Origin: Acanthopleuribacter pedis
Lineage (GTDB): Bacteria > Acidobacteriota > Holophagae > Acanthopleuribacterales > Acanthopleuribacteraceae
Length of the DNA stretch: 64,000 nucleotides
Assembly (NCBI RefSeq): GCF_017377855.1
Contig: NZ_JAFREP010000035.1
Span: 1-64,000 of the forward strand
Direction: 5' to 3'
The first letter of the stretch is position 1. Each line of letters begins with the position of its first letter. Below are positions 34,678 through 44,060 of the stretch, one piece after another. The notes beneath the pieces were generated by a model. It was not told where the DNA came from. It did no database searches and worked only from the letters and a program-made list of their open reading frames with translations. Position numbers and translations under genes: made by a program.

Positions 34678-37600
34678 AGCTCAAACTCCTCTTCTTCTTC
34701 CGGTTCATTGCCGGCCGCCTCTGCCATGTTTTGGGCCGTCCATGCCAAGGTGTCGATCACCTGGGCCAGGCCCACCACGTCTTGATGGTCACTCAAGCTG
34801 TCGGGCCCGATGGGGAGCCCAAAGGCGTTTTGCAAGGCTTGTTGGTGTTGGAGGAGCCATCCCGCGTTGACGCCCAGTTCGGTCAGTTTGGCGGTGGTGC
34901 TCAGGGGTGCTTTGCCGGTTAGCTCGCTCAGCAGGCCGACCAGTGTGGTTTCCGTCTCGGTTTTGGGCGCGGTGACCGGTGCCGGCGCGGGCGCCGGTGC
35001 GGCCGGTGCTTTGCCCATCAGCCCGTCCAGGTGGGCCGACATTTGTGCGATGGTGGGTTTTTCATTAAACAAGTGCGGCGAAATTTTGACCTTGAACTTG
35101 CGGCGAATGTTGGCGGTTAACATGGTGGCTGATAGCGAGTCACCGCCGAGATCCGTCCACACATCGTCCGCGCCGATTTCGTCAATACCGAGGGCGTCCT
35201 GCCAGAGTTGGGTCAGCATCGGGGCCGTGTTTGACGCGGCCGGAGCGGGAGCGGGAGCCGGTGCGGGTGTTGGTGCAGGGGCGGCGGCGACCGGGGCCGG
35301 AGCCGGCGCGGCCGGCGCGGGGGCCGGACGCTTGACGCCCATTTGTTCGTCGAGATGGGCCGCCATTTGGGCGATGGTCGGTTTCTCATTGAACAGGTGC
35401 GGCGAGACCTTCACTTTGAACTTGCGGCGAATCTTCGAGGTCAGCATGGTGGCCGACAAGGAATCGCCGCCCAGATCGCTCCACTCGTCGTCTTTGCCGA
35501 TTTCGTTGATGCCGAGCGCGTCTTGCCACAGTTCGGTCAGTTGTTTTTGCGTGTTGGAATCCGGCGCGTGGAATTCGGCGACCACCTTGGGCCGGTCGCG
35601 AACCGGATCCGATTTCTGCACGGGTGGCGGTGGTGGTGGGGCGACGGCGACCGCCGTCGCGGCGGGTTCAACCGCGGTGGTGGTGGCCGGCTTCGGCGCC
35701 TCGATTTGCGATTGCGCCGCCATGAAGTTTTTGATGTCTGTCAGCATGGTGGTTAGGTCGAAGGGCGAGACCACGATCTGCGGCAGGTTCTTGACGCTCA
35801 GGGCGCGGTGGAAAGCCTCGACCCCGTCTTTGTTGGCCATCATGGTGGCGAGGCGGCGGTTGTGGGCTTCCTGTTGTTCCGGCGGCAGGTCCATGTCGAC
35901 CGCCATGCCGACCTCGCGCCAGCCGTCCCAGTTGATCGCCAGCGTCGGCTTGCGTTCTTGGCTGTTGCGGTAGAAGGAGAAGGCGTCGAGGAAGGCGTTG
36001 ACCGCGCAGTAATCGGCAAAACCCATGTTGGCCAGGATGGTGCTCGTTGAGGAGAACAGCACCATGAAGTCCAGGTGGCGGTCCCGGAACACCTCGTCCA
36101 ACGCCAGCGTGCCGTAAACCTTGGCCGCCAGCATGTTGGCCGTGTTCTCGCGGGTCAGCTCGCCGATCATGCCGTTGGGGTAAAGGCCCGCCGCGTGGAT
36201 CACGCCGTGAATGGTACCGAAGCGGTAGCTCGCCTGATCGGCGATGTCGCGCAGTTTGCCGGTGTCGGTGACGTCCGCGGAGGCGACCATCACCTCGGCG
36301 CCCAGGCTCTCCAGCTTCTTCAAGCGCTGAATCTTCTGACTGGTGCGGTCGTTGGCGTCGTTTTGGGCCAGGTACTTTTCCCATTCGTCGCGGCGCGGGA
36401 AGGTCGAGCGACCGACCAGGACCAGCTTGGCTTTGACCGTTTCGGCCAAAAACTCCGCGATCACTTGGCCGATACCGCCCATGCCGCCCGTAATCAGGTA
36501 AACACCGGCCGGCCGCAGGCCGCGCGGCCCGTCCAGCGGTTCGATGTTCATCGATTCGTAGGACTGTACCCAGCGGTTGTTGCCGCGCCAGGCCAGGACT
36601 TGGTCCGTTTTGCGACCCGTCACCTCGGACAGCAGTTGTTCGACGATTTGTGCCTCGTTGCCGTTGGGCGTGTGGCCGAAGGCGATGTCGATGCTGCGCG
36701 TGGCGATGTGCGGGTACTCGCGTGGGATGACCTTGAGCGGACCGAGCAGGGTCGCTTTTTCGGGATCGGTCAGGTCGCCGCCGATGATTTCCTGCATGTG
36801 GTTGGAAATGACAAACAGCTTGATCGGATCCAGCAGGTTGGCCTCGTCAATCGCCTGGGCCAGCCAAATCAGCGAGTAGAAACCCATGTTTTGACAGTTC
36901 TCCGCAAATGACTTGCGCTCGCGGAACAAGCGGCTCGGCGTCACGCTCCACAGGTGAACGATGTTGGCGGGGATGGTTCCCGCATCGGTTAACTTTTGCA
37001 ACAGCCGCGTGTAATCGTTTTGCTCCTTGGGGTTAACGCTGTAATGATCGCGACCCAATTCTTCAAAACGCTCGCCCTGAATGACCGTGACCAGGCGAAC
37101 CCCGTCCCGTTCCAGGCGGTCTACCAGCTTGTGGCCGAGCCCGCATTCGTCGGCAAACACCAGCCAAGGTGCGCTTCGGTCGCTCAGGCGGTCGATGCTG
37201 TAGCTCGGCGGCGGGGTGGCCTGTTTCCAAATCGGGATGTTGAACCAATCGTCGAGTGAGGTGAACTTGCGTGGCCCGCTTGCGGGCGCCGGTGCCGTCT
37301 TGCGCGGGGTCGGCAGTTGTTTGGGTTTGGTTTTGGGTTTGGCTTGTTCTTTACCGGGATCCACCCAGAAACGGCGTCGTTCGAACGGATAGGTGGGCAG
37401 CGGGACGCGGCGGCGTTTTTGATCCGCGTAAAGCGTGCCGAAATCGAAGGCGACCCCTTCGACCCACAATTGGCTCAGCGCTTCCTGTAAGAAACGGATG
37501 TCGGAAAGTTGGTCCTTGGGGTGACGCAGCGAGGTGATCACCTTGGAGTCGCCCTTGCGGCGGACTTGGCCGCGCGCGAAGGTGGCCAGCGCTTTGCCCG

Positions 37601-40600
37601 GTCCGACTTCCAGCAACAACTGGTCGCCTTTTTCCAGCAGGGTTTCGACACCGTCGGCGAAGCGTACCGCTTGGCGCAAGTGTTGGGCGTAGTAACTTGG
37701 GTCGGTCGCCTCGGCGTCCGTGATCCACTTGCCCGTCAGGTTGGAGACGTAGGGAATTTGGGGCGGGTTCAACTTGAGTTTGCGCACCTCGTTGGTGAAC
37801 TCGTCCAGCATGCCGTCCATCATTGCGCTGTGGAAGGCGTGCGAGGTGTGCAGCACCGTGCTTTTGATTTCCTCGCCTTCCAGCGTGGTTTTAAAGCCTT
37901 CAATCGCATCGGTCGGCCCGGCGACCACACAGCGCGACGGCATGTTGATCGCCGCCACCGTCAGGTTGGCCGGCAGCTTGGGTTCCGCCTCGGCCGCCGG
38001 CATCGGCACCGCCAACATCGATCCGGTCGGCTGCGCGAACATCAGGCGACCGCGTACCGTAACCATGCGCAGCGCGTCTTCCAGGCTGACCACGCCCGCG
38101 ATGCAGGCCGCCACGTATTCGCCGATGCTGTGGCCGATCATGAACTGGGGTTTGACGCCCCAGTGCAGCCAGGTCTTGGCTGTCGCGTACTCAATCACAA
38201 ACAGCGCCGGTTGCGTGTTCGAGGTTTTGTTGAGTTCCGCCGCCGCCGCTTTGCGGCCTTCCTCGTCGGTGATCTCGGGATAGATCAGGTCGCGAATGTC
38301 GCTGCCGAACCAAGGCTTGAGCAGGTCGGCACAGTGGTCGACCTGTTCCTTGAAATAGGGTTCGTTTTCGTACAAATCACGGCCCATTTGCGGGTACTGC
38401 GCGCCTTGGCCGGAGAACATGAACACCACCGGTTTCGGTTGTTTGCTTTCAAAACCGGTGTGGATCTTTTTGGTGTCGCCGTCCTCGAGGATGCTGATCG
38501 CTTCCGCCACGTTGCCCACCACCAGCGAGCAGCGGTTGGCGAACAGTTTGCGACCCGTCATCAGGGTGAAGGCGATGTCGGCCAAATTCTGGTCGGGGTT
38601 GTTTTTGAGATGGCTCAGCAGGTTCTCACGGTGCGATTGCAGCGCGTCCGGCGTGCGTGCCGAGAGGGTCAGCACGTGGAAGTCGCGACCTTCGTCGCTT
38701 TCGATTTTTCCGGTGAACTCCTCCAGCAAGGCGTGGGCGTTGGTGCCGCCGATGCCGAAGGAAGAGATGCCCGCGCGGCGCGGCGTGTCGCCGTGTTCCC
38801 ACACGTGCAGGTCGGTGTTCACCACAAAAGGCGTACTCTCGAAATCGATGTCGGGGTTGGGATTTTTGAAGTGCAGGCTGGGCGGCATCAACTTGTGTTT
38901 CAGCGACAGCGCCGTTTTGATCAAGCCCGCGACACCCGCCGCCGAGTCAAGGTGGCCGACGTTGCTTTTCAGCGAGCCGATGCGGCAGAAGCCGGATTTT
39001 TGGGTGCCGTAGCGGAAGGCCTTGTTCAGCGCCGCGATTTCAATGGGATCGCCGAGGTTGGTGCCCGTGCCGTGGGTTTCGATGTAGGTCACACTCTCCG
39101 CGTTGATGCCTGCAACCGCGTGGGTCTCGGCGATGACCTCGGCTTGGCCGTCGACCGAGGGCGCCGTGTAGCCGACCTTGTTGGCGCCGTCGTTGTTAAT
39201 CGCCGTGGCGCGAATCACCGCATGAATGTTGTCGCCGTCGGCAACCGCCTCGTCCAACCGTTTCAACAGCACCACGCCGGCGCCGCTGCTGACCACCATG
39301 CCTTTGGCTTCCGCGTCGAAGGCGCGCACGTGGCCGTCGGGTGAGTGAATGCCGCCCTCGTTGTAGAGGTAACCCGAAACCTGGGGTACTTGGATGGAAA
39401 CCCCGCCCGCCAGCGCTTGGTCGCATTCGCCGCTAATCAGCGAGCGGCAGGCTTGGTGGATCGCCACCAGCGAGGTGGAACAGGCCGTCTGGACGTTGAG
39501 GGCCGGACCGCGCAGGTTGAACTTGAAGGCCACCCGCGTGGGCAGGAAATCTTTGTCGTTGAGCAGCATGATTTGGAAGGGGCCGAGCGCCCGTTCCAAA
39601 CGGGGGTTGGTCATAATGTTGTTGATGAAGTATTCGCTGCGGGTGACGCCCGCGAAACAGCCGATGCGACCGGGGAAGGTTTCCGGGTTGTAACCCGCGC
39701 TTTCGAGAGCTTCCCAGGTGATTTCCAGGAACAGGCGCTGTTGCGGATCCATAACTTCCGCCTCGCGTGGGCTGAAGCCGAAGAAACCCGCGTCGAAGCC
39801 GGCCACGTCGTTGAGGACGCCGCGTGCGCCCACGTAATCGTCGTCGTTGAGCAGTTCCCGATCCACGCCCGCGTTTTCCAACTCTTTTTTGGTGAAGCGT
39901 TTAATCGATTCGACCCCTTGGCGAACGTTGTCCCAGAAGGCGTCGATGGTGTCCGCGCCGGGGAAGCGGCCCGCCATGCCGATGATGGCGATGTCGCTGC
40001 TCCCCGTGCCCGCCGTGGTCTTGCGGGTGTAGGTCGCTTTCGTTTTCTCCACGCTGGGGGCCAGGTGTTCCGCCAGCGCCGAGATCGTGGGGTATTGGAA
40101 GAGGTCCGTGTTGGTGATCTTGATATCGTGTTTTGATTTCAACAACTTGCGAATCGCGACTACCTGCAGCGAGTTACCGCCCAGGTCGAAGAACTTGTCG
40201 TGAATGCCGATGTTCTGGATCTTGAGCACCTCGCGCCAAACCTGGGCGATGGCTTCCTCGAATTCGTTTTGGGGCCGCACGAAGTTGGCCGAGAGTTCGG
40301 GGCGATCCGTCGAGGGCTCCGGCAACTGCTTGCGGTCGACCTTGCCGTTGGGTGAGAGCGGGAGTTCGTCGAGGAACACAAAGGCCGAGGGCACCATGTA
40401 GTCCGGCATTTTGGCCGTCAGGAAGGTGCGCATTTCTTCGTTGGTCGGGGCTGGGTTTTCCTTGGCGACCGAGTAGGCGACCAGTTGTTTTTCGCCCAAG
40501 CCGCCCATCTCGCGCACGACCACCACCGTTTCGCGGATGTTGCTGTGCTCCGCGATCGTGGCTTCGATTTCTCCGATTTCAATGCGGAAGCCGCGGATTT

Positions 40601-43268
40601 TGACTTGGAAGTCGATACGGCTGATGTACTCGATGTTGCCGTCGTCCATAAAGCGCACCAGGTCGCCCGTACGGTACATGCGCACGCCCGGGTTTTTGGT
40701 GAAGGGATCCGGCACAAATTTGTCGGCGGTGAGGTCGAAGCGGTTGTTGTAGCCGCGCGAGACCTGGATGCCACCGATACAGAGCTCGCCCGCCACGCCG
40801 ATGGGGACCGGCATGAAGTTTTTGTCGAGCACGTAGATTTGGGTGTTGGTAATGGCTTTGCCGATGGGCACCAGCGGGCGGTCGTAATCGCGCGGGCAGG
40901 CCCACCAGGTGACGTCGACCGCCGCCTCCGTCGGCCCGTACAGGTTGTGCAGCTCGGCCTTGTCCATCAAGCTGTAAAAACGTTCCTGCAGGTTCCAAGG
41001 CAGCGCTTCACCCGAGCACAGCACCCGTTTCAGCGAGGTACAGGTCGCCACGTTGTCTTCTTCCAAAAAGACCTGCAACATCGAAGGCACGAAGTGGATC
41101 GTGGTGATGCCGTGCTGTTTGATCAGGTCGATCAGGTAACTGCCGTCCTTATGGCCTTCCGGCTTGGCCATCACCAGGCGCGCCCCGATCATCGGCGCCC
41201 AGAAGTGTTCCCACACCGAGACGTCGAAACTAAAGGGTGTTTTTTGCAGGACGCGGTCGTCCGGGGTCAGGTTGTAGGCGTCTTGTTTCCACATTAAGCG
41301 GTTGTAAATGCCGCGGTGCGTGTTCACAACACCCTTCGGATTACCCGTGGAACCCGAGGTGTAAATCATGTAGGCCGCGTTGTCGACCGCCACGCCCGAG
41401 TCCGGTTTGGTGTCCGGCTCTTTTTCCACCTCGGCCCAGTCGCGGTCGATGACCAGCACCACCGCGTCCGACTCCGGCACTTTCTCCAGCAGGTGCGATT
41501 GCGTGATCAGGACCGGTACCTTGGCGTCGCCCGCCATGTAGACCAGGCGTTTTTCCGGGAGACCCGGATCCAGCGGCACGTAGGCGCCGCCCGCCTTGAG
41601 AATCCCTTGCAGGGCGATTTCCAGTTCGATGCTGCGTTCCATGCACACGCCGACGAAAATCTCGGGGCCGACCCCTTTTTTGCGCAGGTAGTGGGCCAGT
41701 TGGTTGGCGCGCCGGTTAAATTGGTCGAAGGTGACGTGTTGGTCCTCGAAGACCACCGCGATGCTGTCTTGTGCCACCGCCGCCGTGCTTTCCATCAACT
41801 CGTGCAGGCATTTCGCCGGCGGATAGGTTCTGTCCGTCGCGTTCCAGGTGTCGATGATTTCCTGTTGTTGCGCCTGGTTCATCATCGGGAAATGGCCGAT
41901 GCGGCGTTTGTGGTTGGCGGCAACCTCGCCCAGCAAGTTGGCGTAGTTGTCGCAAAAACGCTGCATCGTGTCGTCGTTAAACAAATCGCTGCTGTAGTCC
42001 AACACCCCGTAGAAGTCCGGGCCGTGTTTGACGATTTTCAGCGCCAGGTCAAATTCGTCCAATTGGAACTTCACCCACTGGCGTTCCAGCTTGATCTCGC
42101 CCAGGTCCCAATCTTCCTCGCCCTGGTCGTTCAGGCGTACGATGGGATCCGTGCCGCGCCATTTGAGGAAGCGGTTGGGGTTTTCCCACACGAACAACGT
42201 TTGGAACACCGAGGCGCGGCTGGCGTCGCGTTCCGTTTCCAACTCCTGCACCAGGCGCGGGAAGGGGTACATCTGGTTTTTGATGCAACGCATCGCCTTG
42301 GTGTTGCTGTTTTTGACGTACGCGCTAAATTCGGGGTTGCCCTCAAAGGTGGTGTGGAAGCAAATCGGGCTGACCAGGTAGGCAAACACCCTGTCGAACT
42401 CTTCCGTGCGGCCCAGCGTCGGGGTGCCCACCAAAATTTCTTTTTGACCCGTGTAGCGGTGCAGCAGCAGTTGGTACAGCGACAGGTACAGGCCGAACAA
42501 CGACACTTCCGTTTCGCTCGCCACCTTGCCCAAGGCGTCGGAAACCGCTCGTGGGATGGGAAACTTAATAAACTTGCCCTTGAAGTTGGGGAAGGCCGGG
42601 CGGTTGCCGTCAACCGGCATGCCCAGCGGGGGCCGCTCGCCCTTGAGTGCATCGAGCCAGAAGTCTTTGAGTTTTTGCCCTTCTTCGCCGTCGAGAATCG
42701 CGTTTTGTTTTTCGGCCCAGTCCTTGTTTTGAACCGTGATCGGTTCCAGCTCGGCCGTTTCGCCCTTAACCGCCGCCGCGTAAAGTTTGCTCAATTCGTC
42801 CAGTGCCAGCATCACCGAGTGGACATCCATGCCGATGTGGTGCATTTGGAACCAGAGCACCGGGTCTTTGTCGCCGCGGTCAAACAGAATCCAGCGGATC
42901 GGCGCCTGTTCGTCCAAATCCCAGGAGGCATACACCTCTTCATCCAGGCGATGCACCATTTCCTCATCGCTGAGGCCCGCCACCTTGATCACTTCAAACG
43001 GGGTCGGCATGGTGTCGTGAATCAATTGCATCGGTTCTTTGCCGACCAGCGAATACGTCGAACGCCAGGTGTCGTAGCGCGCCACCAATTTGGCCAAGCA
43101 GTCTTTGAGCAACGCGGAATCCAGCTTGGAGCGAACGTACCACGCATAGTTAATGTTGTACGCGCGCCCCTCCGGGTCCATCGTATACAGGTACCAAAGG
43201 GCTTTTTGTCCCTCGGTCAAAGGATGTTGCTCCACTACTTCGCCTTTTTTGTTTGCGATGCCTGCCAT
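34674..43268 (-). CDS. Hybrid NRPS-PKS megasynthase, serine-specific module with ketoreductase
   Basis: 2864 residues from the ATG at 43268 behind AAAGGAGAGAGCAAG. Order: condensation (HHIGMDV near 144); adenylation (TSGSTG near 636, NLYGPTE near 779, GKVDRKQLP near 974); carrier (LGGNSL near 1031); ketosynthase (TACST near 1263, HGTGT near 1401, KSNVGH near 1438, all intact); acyltransferase (GHSIG near 1714 and HAFHS near 1811, malonyl-type); ketoreductase (GGMGGIG near 2265, catalytic Tyr in DYCAVNAF near 2420); two near-identical carriers (LGGDSLSA near 2602 and 2708) joined by an Ala/Pro linker; then a carrier-like helix set without Ser (TELGVNAGWL) and an acidic tail EEEEEFEL. Selectivity residues read D-V-W-H-L-S-L-V-D-K, matching serine codes. 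No dehydratase or enoyl reductase, so the added two-carbon unit should remain a beta-hydroxyl. The leading C domain implies an acyl or peptidyl starter. Confidence 0.93.
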   Translation of the reverse strand: MAGIANKKGEVVEQHPLTEGQKALWYLYTMDPEGRAYNINYAWYVRSKLDSALLKDCLAKLVARYDTWRSTYSLVGKEPMQLIHDTMPTPFEVIKVAGLSDEEMVHRLDEEVYASWDLDEQAPIRWILFDRGDKDPVLWFQMHHIGMDVHSVMLALDELSKLYAAAVKGETAELEPITVQNKDWAEKQNAILDGEEGQKLKDFWLDALKGERPPLGMPVDGNRPAFPNFKGKFIKFPIPRAVSDALGKVASETEVSLFGLYLSLYQLLLHRYTGQKEILVGTPTLGRTEEFDRVFAYLVSPICFHTTFEGNPEFSAYVKNSNTKAMRCIKNQMYPFPRLVQELETERDASRASVFQTLFVWENPNRFLKWRGTDPIVRLNDQGEEDWDLGEIKLERQWVKFQLDEFDLALKIVKHGPDFYGVLDYSSDLFNDDTMQRFCDNYANLLGEVAANHKRRIGHFPMMNQAQQQEIIDTWNATDRTYPPAKCLHELMESTAAVAQDSIAVVFEDQHVTFDQFNRRANQLAHYLRKKGVGPEIFVGVCMERSIELEIALQGILKAGGAYVPLDPGLPEKRLVYMAGDAKVPVLITQSHLLEKVPESDAVVLVIDRDWAEVEKEPDTKPDSGVAVDNAAYMIYTSGSTGNPKGVVNTHRGIYNRLMWKQDAYNLTPDDRVLQKTPFSFDVSVWEHFWAPMIGARLVMAKPEGHKDGSYLIDLIKQHGITTIHFVPSMLQVFLEEDNVATCTSLKRVLCSGEALPWNLQERFYSLMDKAELHNLYGPTEAAVDVTWWACPRDYDRPLVPIGKAITNTQIYVLDKNFMPVPIGVAGELCIGGIQVSRGYNNRFDLTADKFVPDPFTKNPGVRMYRTGDLVRFMDDGNIEYISRIDFQVKIRGFRIEIGEIEATIAEHSNIRETVVVVREMGGLGEKQLVAYSVAKENPAPTNEEMRTFLTAKMPDYMVPSAFVFLDELPLSPNGKVDRKQLPEPSTDRPELSANFVRPQNEFEEAIAQVWREVLKIQNIGIHDKFFDLGGNSLQVVAIRKLLKSKHDIKITNTDLFQYPTISALAEHLAPSVEKTKATYTRKTTAGTGSSDIAIIGMAGRFPGADTIDAFWDNVRQGVESIKRFTKKELENAGVDRELLNDDDYVGARGVLNDVAGFDAGFFGFSPREAEVMDPQQRLFLEITWEALESAGYNPETFPGRIGCFAGVTRSEYFINNIMTNPRLERALGPFQIMLLNDKDFLPTRVAFKFNLRGPALNVQTACSTSLVAIHQACRSLISGECDQALAGGVSIQVPQVSGYLYNEGGIHSPDGHVRAFDAEAKGMVVSSGAGVVLLKRLDEAVADGDNIHAVIRATAINNDGANKVGYTAPSVDGQAEVIAETHAVAGINAESVTYIETHGTGTNLGDPIEIAALNKAFRYGTQKSGFCRIGSLKSNVGHLDSAAGVAGLIKTALSLKHKLMPPSLHFKNPNPDIDFESTPFVVNTDLHVWEHGDTPRRAGISSFGIGGTNAHALLEEFTGKIESDEGRDFHVLTLSARTPDALQSHRENLLSHLKNNPDQNLADIAFTLMTGRKLFANRCSLVVGNVAEAISILEDGDTKKIHTGFESKQPKPVVFMFSGQGAQYPQMGRDLYENEPYFKEQVDHCADLLKPWFGSDIRDLIYPEITDEEGRKAAAAELNKTSNTQPALFVIEYATAKTWLHWGVKPQFMIGHSIGEYVAACIAGVVSLEDALRMVTVRGRLMFAQPTGSMLAVPMPAAEAEPKLPANLTVAAINMPSRCVVAGPTDAIEGFKTTLEGEEIKSTVLHTSHAFHSAMMDGMLDEFTNEVRKLKLNPPQIPYVSNLTGKWITDAEATDPSYYAQHLRQAVRFADGVETLLEKGDQLLLEVGPGKALATFARGQVRRKGDSKVITSLRHPKDQLSDIRFLQEALSQLWVEGVAFDFGTLYADQKRRRVPLPTYPFERRRFWVDPGKEQAKPKTKPKQLPTPRKTAPAPASGPRKFTSLDDWFNIPIWKQATPPPSYSIDRLSDRSAPWLVFADECGLGHKLVDRLERDGVRLVTVIQGERFEELGRDHYSVNPKEQNDYTRLLQKLTDAGTIPANIVHLWSVTPSRLFRERKSFAENCQNMGFYSLIWLAQAIDEANLLDPIKLFVISNHMQEIIGGDLTDPEKATLLGPLKVIPREYPHIATRSIDIAFGHTPNGNEAQIVEQLLSEVTGRKTDQVLAWRGNNRWVQSYESMNIEPLDGPRGLRPAGVYLITGGMGGIGQVIAEFLAETVKAKLVLVGRSTFPRRDEWEKYLAQNDANDRTSQKIQRLKKLESLGAEVMVASADVTDTGKLRDIADQASYRFGTIHGVIHAAGLYPNGMIGELTRENTANMLAAKVYGTLALDEVFRDRHLDFMVLFSSTSTILANMGFADYCAVNAFLDAFSFYRNSQERKPTLAINWDGWREVGMAVDMDLPPEQQEAHNRRLATMMANKDGVEAFHRALSVKNLPQIVVSPFDLTTMLTDIKNFMAAQSQIEAPKPATTTAVEPAATAVAVAPPPPPPVQKSDPVRDRPKVVAEFHAPDSNTQKQLTELWQDALGINEIGKDDEWSDLGGDSLSATMLTSKIRRKFKVKVSPHLFNEKPTIAQMAAHLDEQMGVKRPAPAPAAPAPAPVAAAPAPTPAPAPAPAPAASNTAPMLTQLWQDALGIDEIGADDVWTDLGGDSLSATMLTANIRRKFKVKISPHLFNEKPTIAQMSAHLDGLMGKAPAAPAPAPAPVTAPKTETETTLVGLLSELTGKAPLSTTAKLTELGVNAGWLLQHQQALQNAFGLPIGPDSLSDHQDVVGLAQVIDTLAWTAQNMAEAAGNEPEEEEEFEL

Positions 43269-44060
43269 CTTGCTCTCTCCTTTACGCGCTGAGGTCTCTG
43301 GGTCTGGGGCGCTTGCGCGGGGCTTACCGATCCGCGCTCGTTACGTCTTGGGTCGCGAAAGCACGGGTTACCCGAACCAAATCGGTGTCGGGTTTTCTGA
43401 GTGGGATAACCTCGAGATGAGGGTGCCCAAAGGGGGTACCGGTGAGGGGGTCATCATGCCGCTCCTGGCCATGTCACGGTGTCCGGTGTCAAAACGCCGA
43501 ACACGAGATGGGTCGCGGCAATGACGGAAGGTCTCACGGTGCCCGAGGGATGGAACAGCGAGCCGTCGGTGTGTCGCGGTGTTTTGACGGAAAACTTCAG
43601 TTGTCTAAGTTGGGAAACTCGGTAATCCCTCAAATTCTGTCATTGGCGCGTGAGGGTGTCAAGTCGGTTATCTGTTGAGATTGCTTGAATCTTGCTTCTT
43701 TATCCGAGGTCGTGAACATCGGTTGATTTCCCGAAAAATTCCGAGCAAGGGCTTCGCGAAATTCGAGCGCTTTTACCTAGAGTGTTCGATTCTGGTGGAT
43801 GTAAGCGCATAAAATGCTGGAGCAAAACTTGCGGGAAAAAACACAGGCGTACTGGATCGTACGGCGCCCATTTTTACTGCAAGTTGTAGCCCGGCAGGTT
43901 ATGGGAGTGCGCCGCCGAGAATCGTTCACTTTCGGTTCTGCTTCTTTCCGGCTGGTTCCCTGGAAACTAGGGATTTTCGGTTACGTTGTCACCTGGGGCA
44001 TGCTTACCCTTTCGGGAATCTGTTGGGTTGGCTTAAATTCCGAACGTGATTCCCGCGGGC
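43269..44060. other. Region upstream of the synthase operon
   Basis: 792 bp between the synthase start and the end of the FAD dehydrogenase gene, both on the minus strand. It must hold the synthase promoter, and the part nearest 43600-43800 is AT-richer, but I cannot fix a -35/-10 pair. No gene supported. Confidence 0.4.

Noticed and set aside
27355..43268. Reading the second megasynthase as a normal second elongation module
   Set aside because: The residues that define activity are missing from C, A, T and KS, so a straightforward colinear two-module product is not supported.
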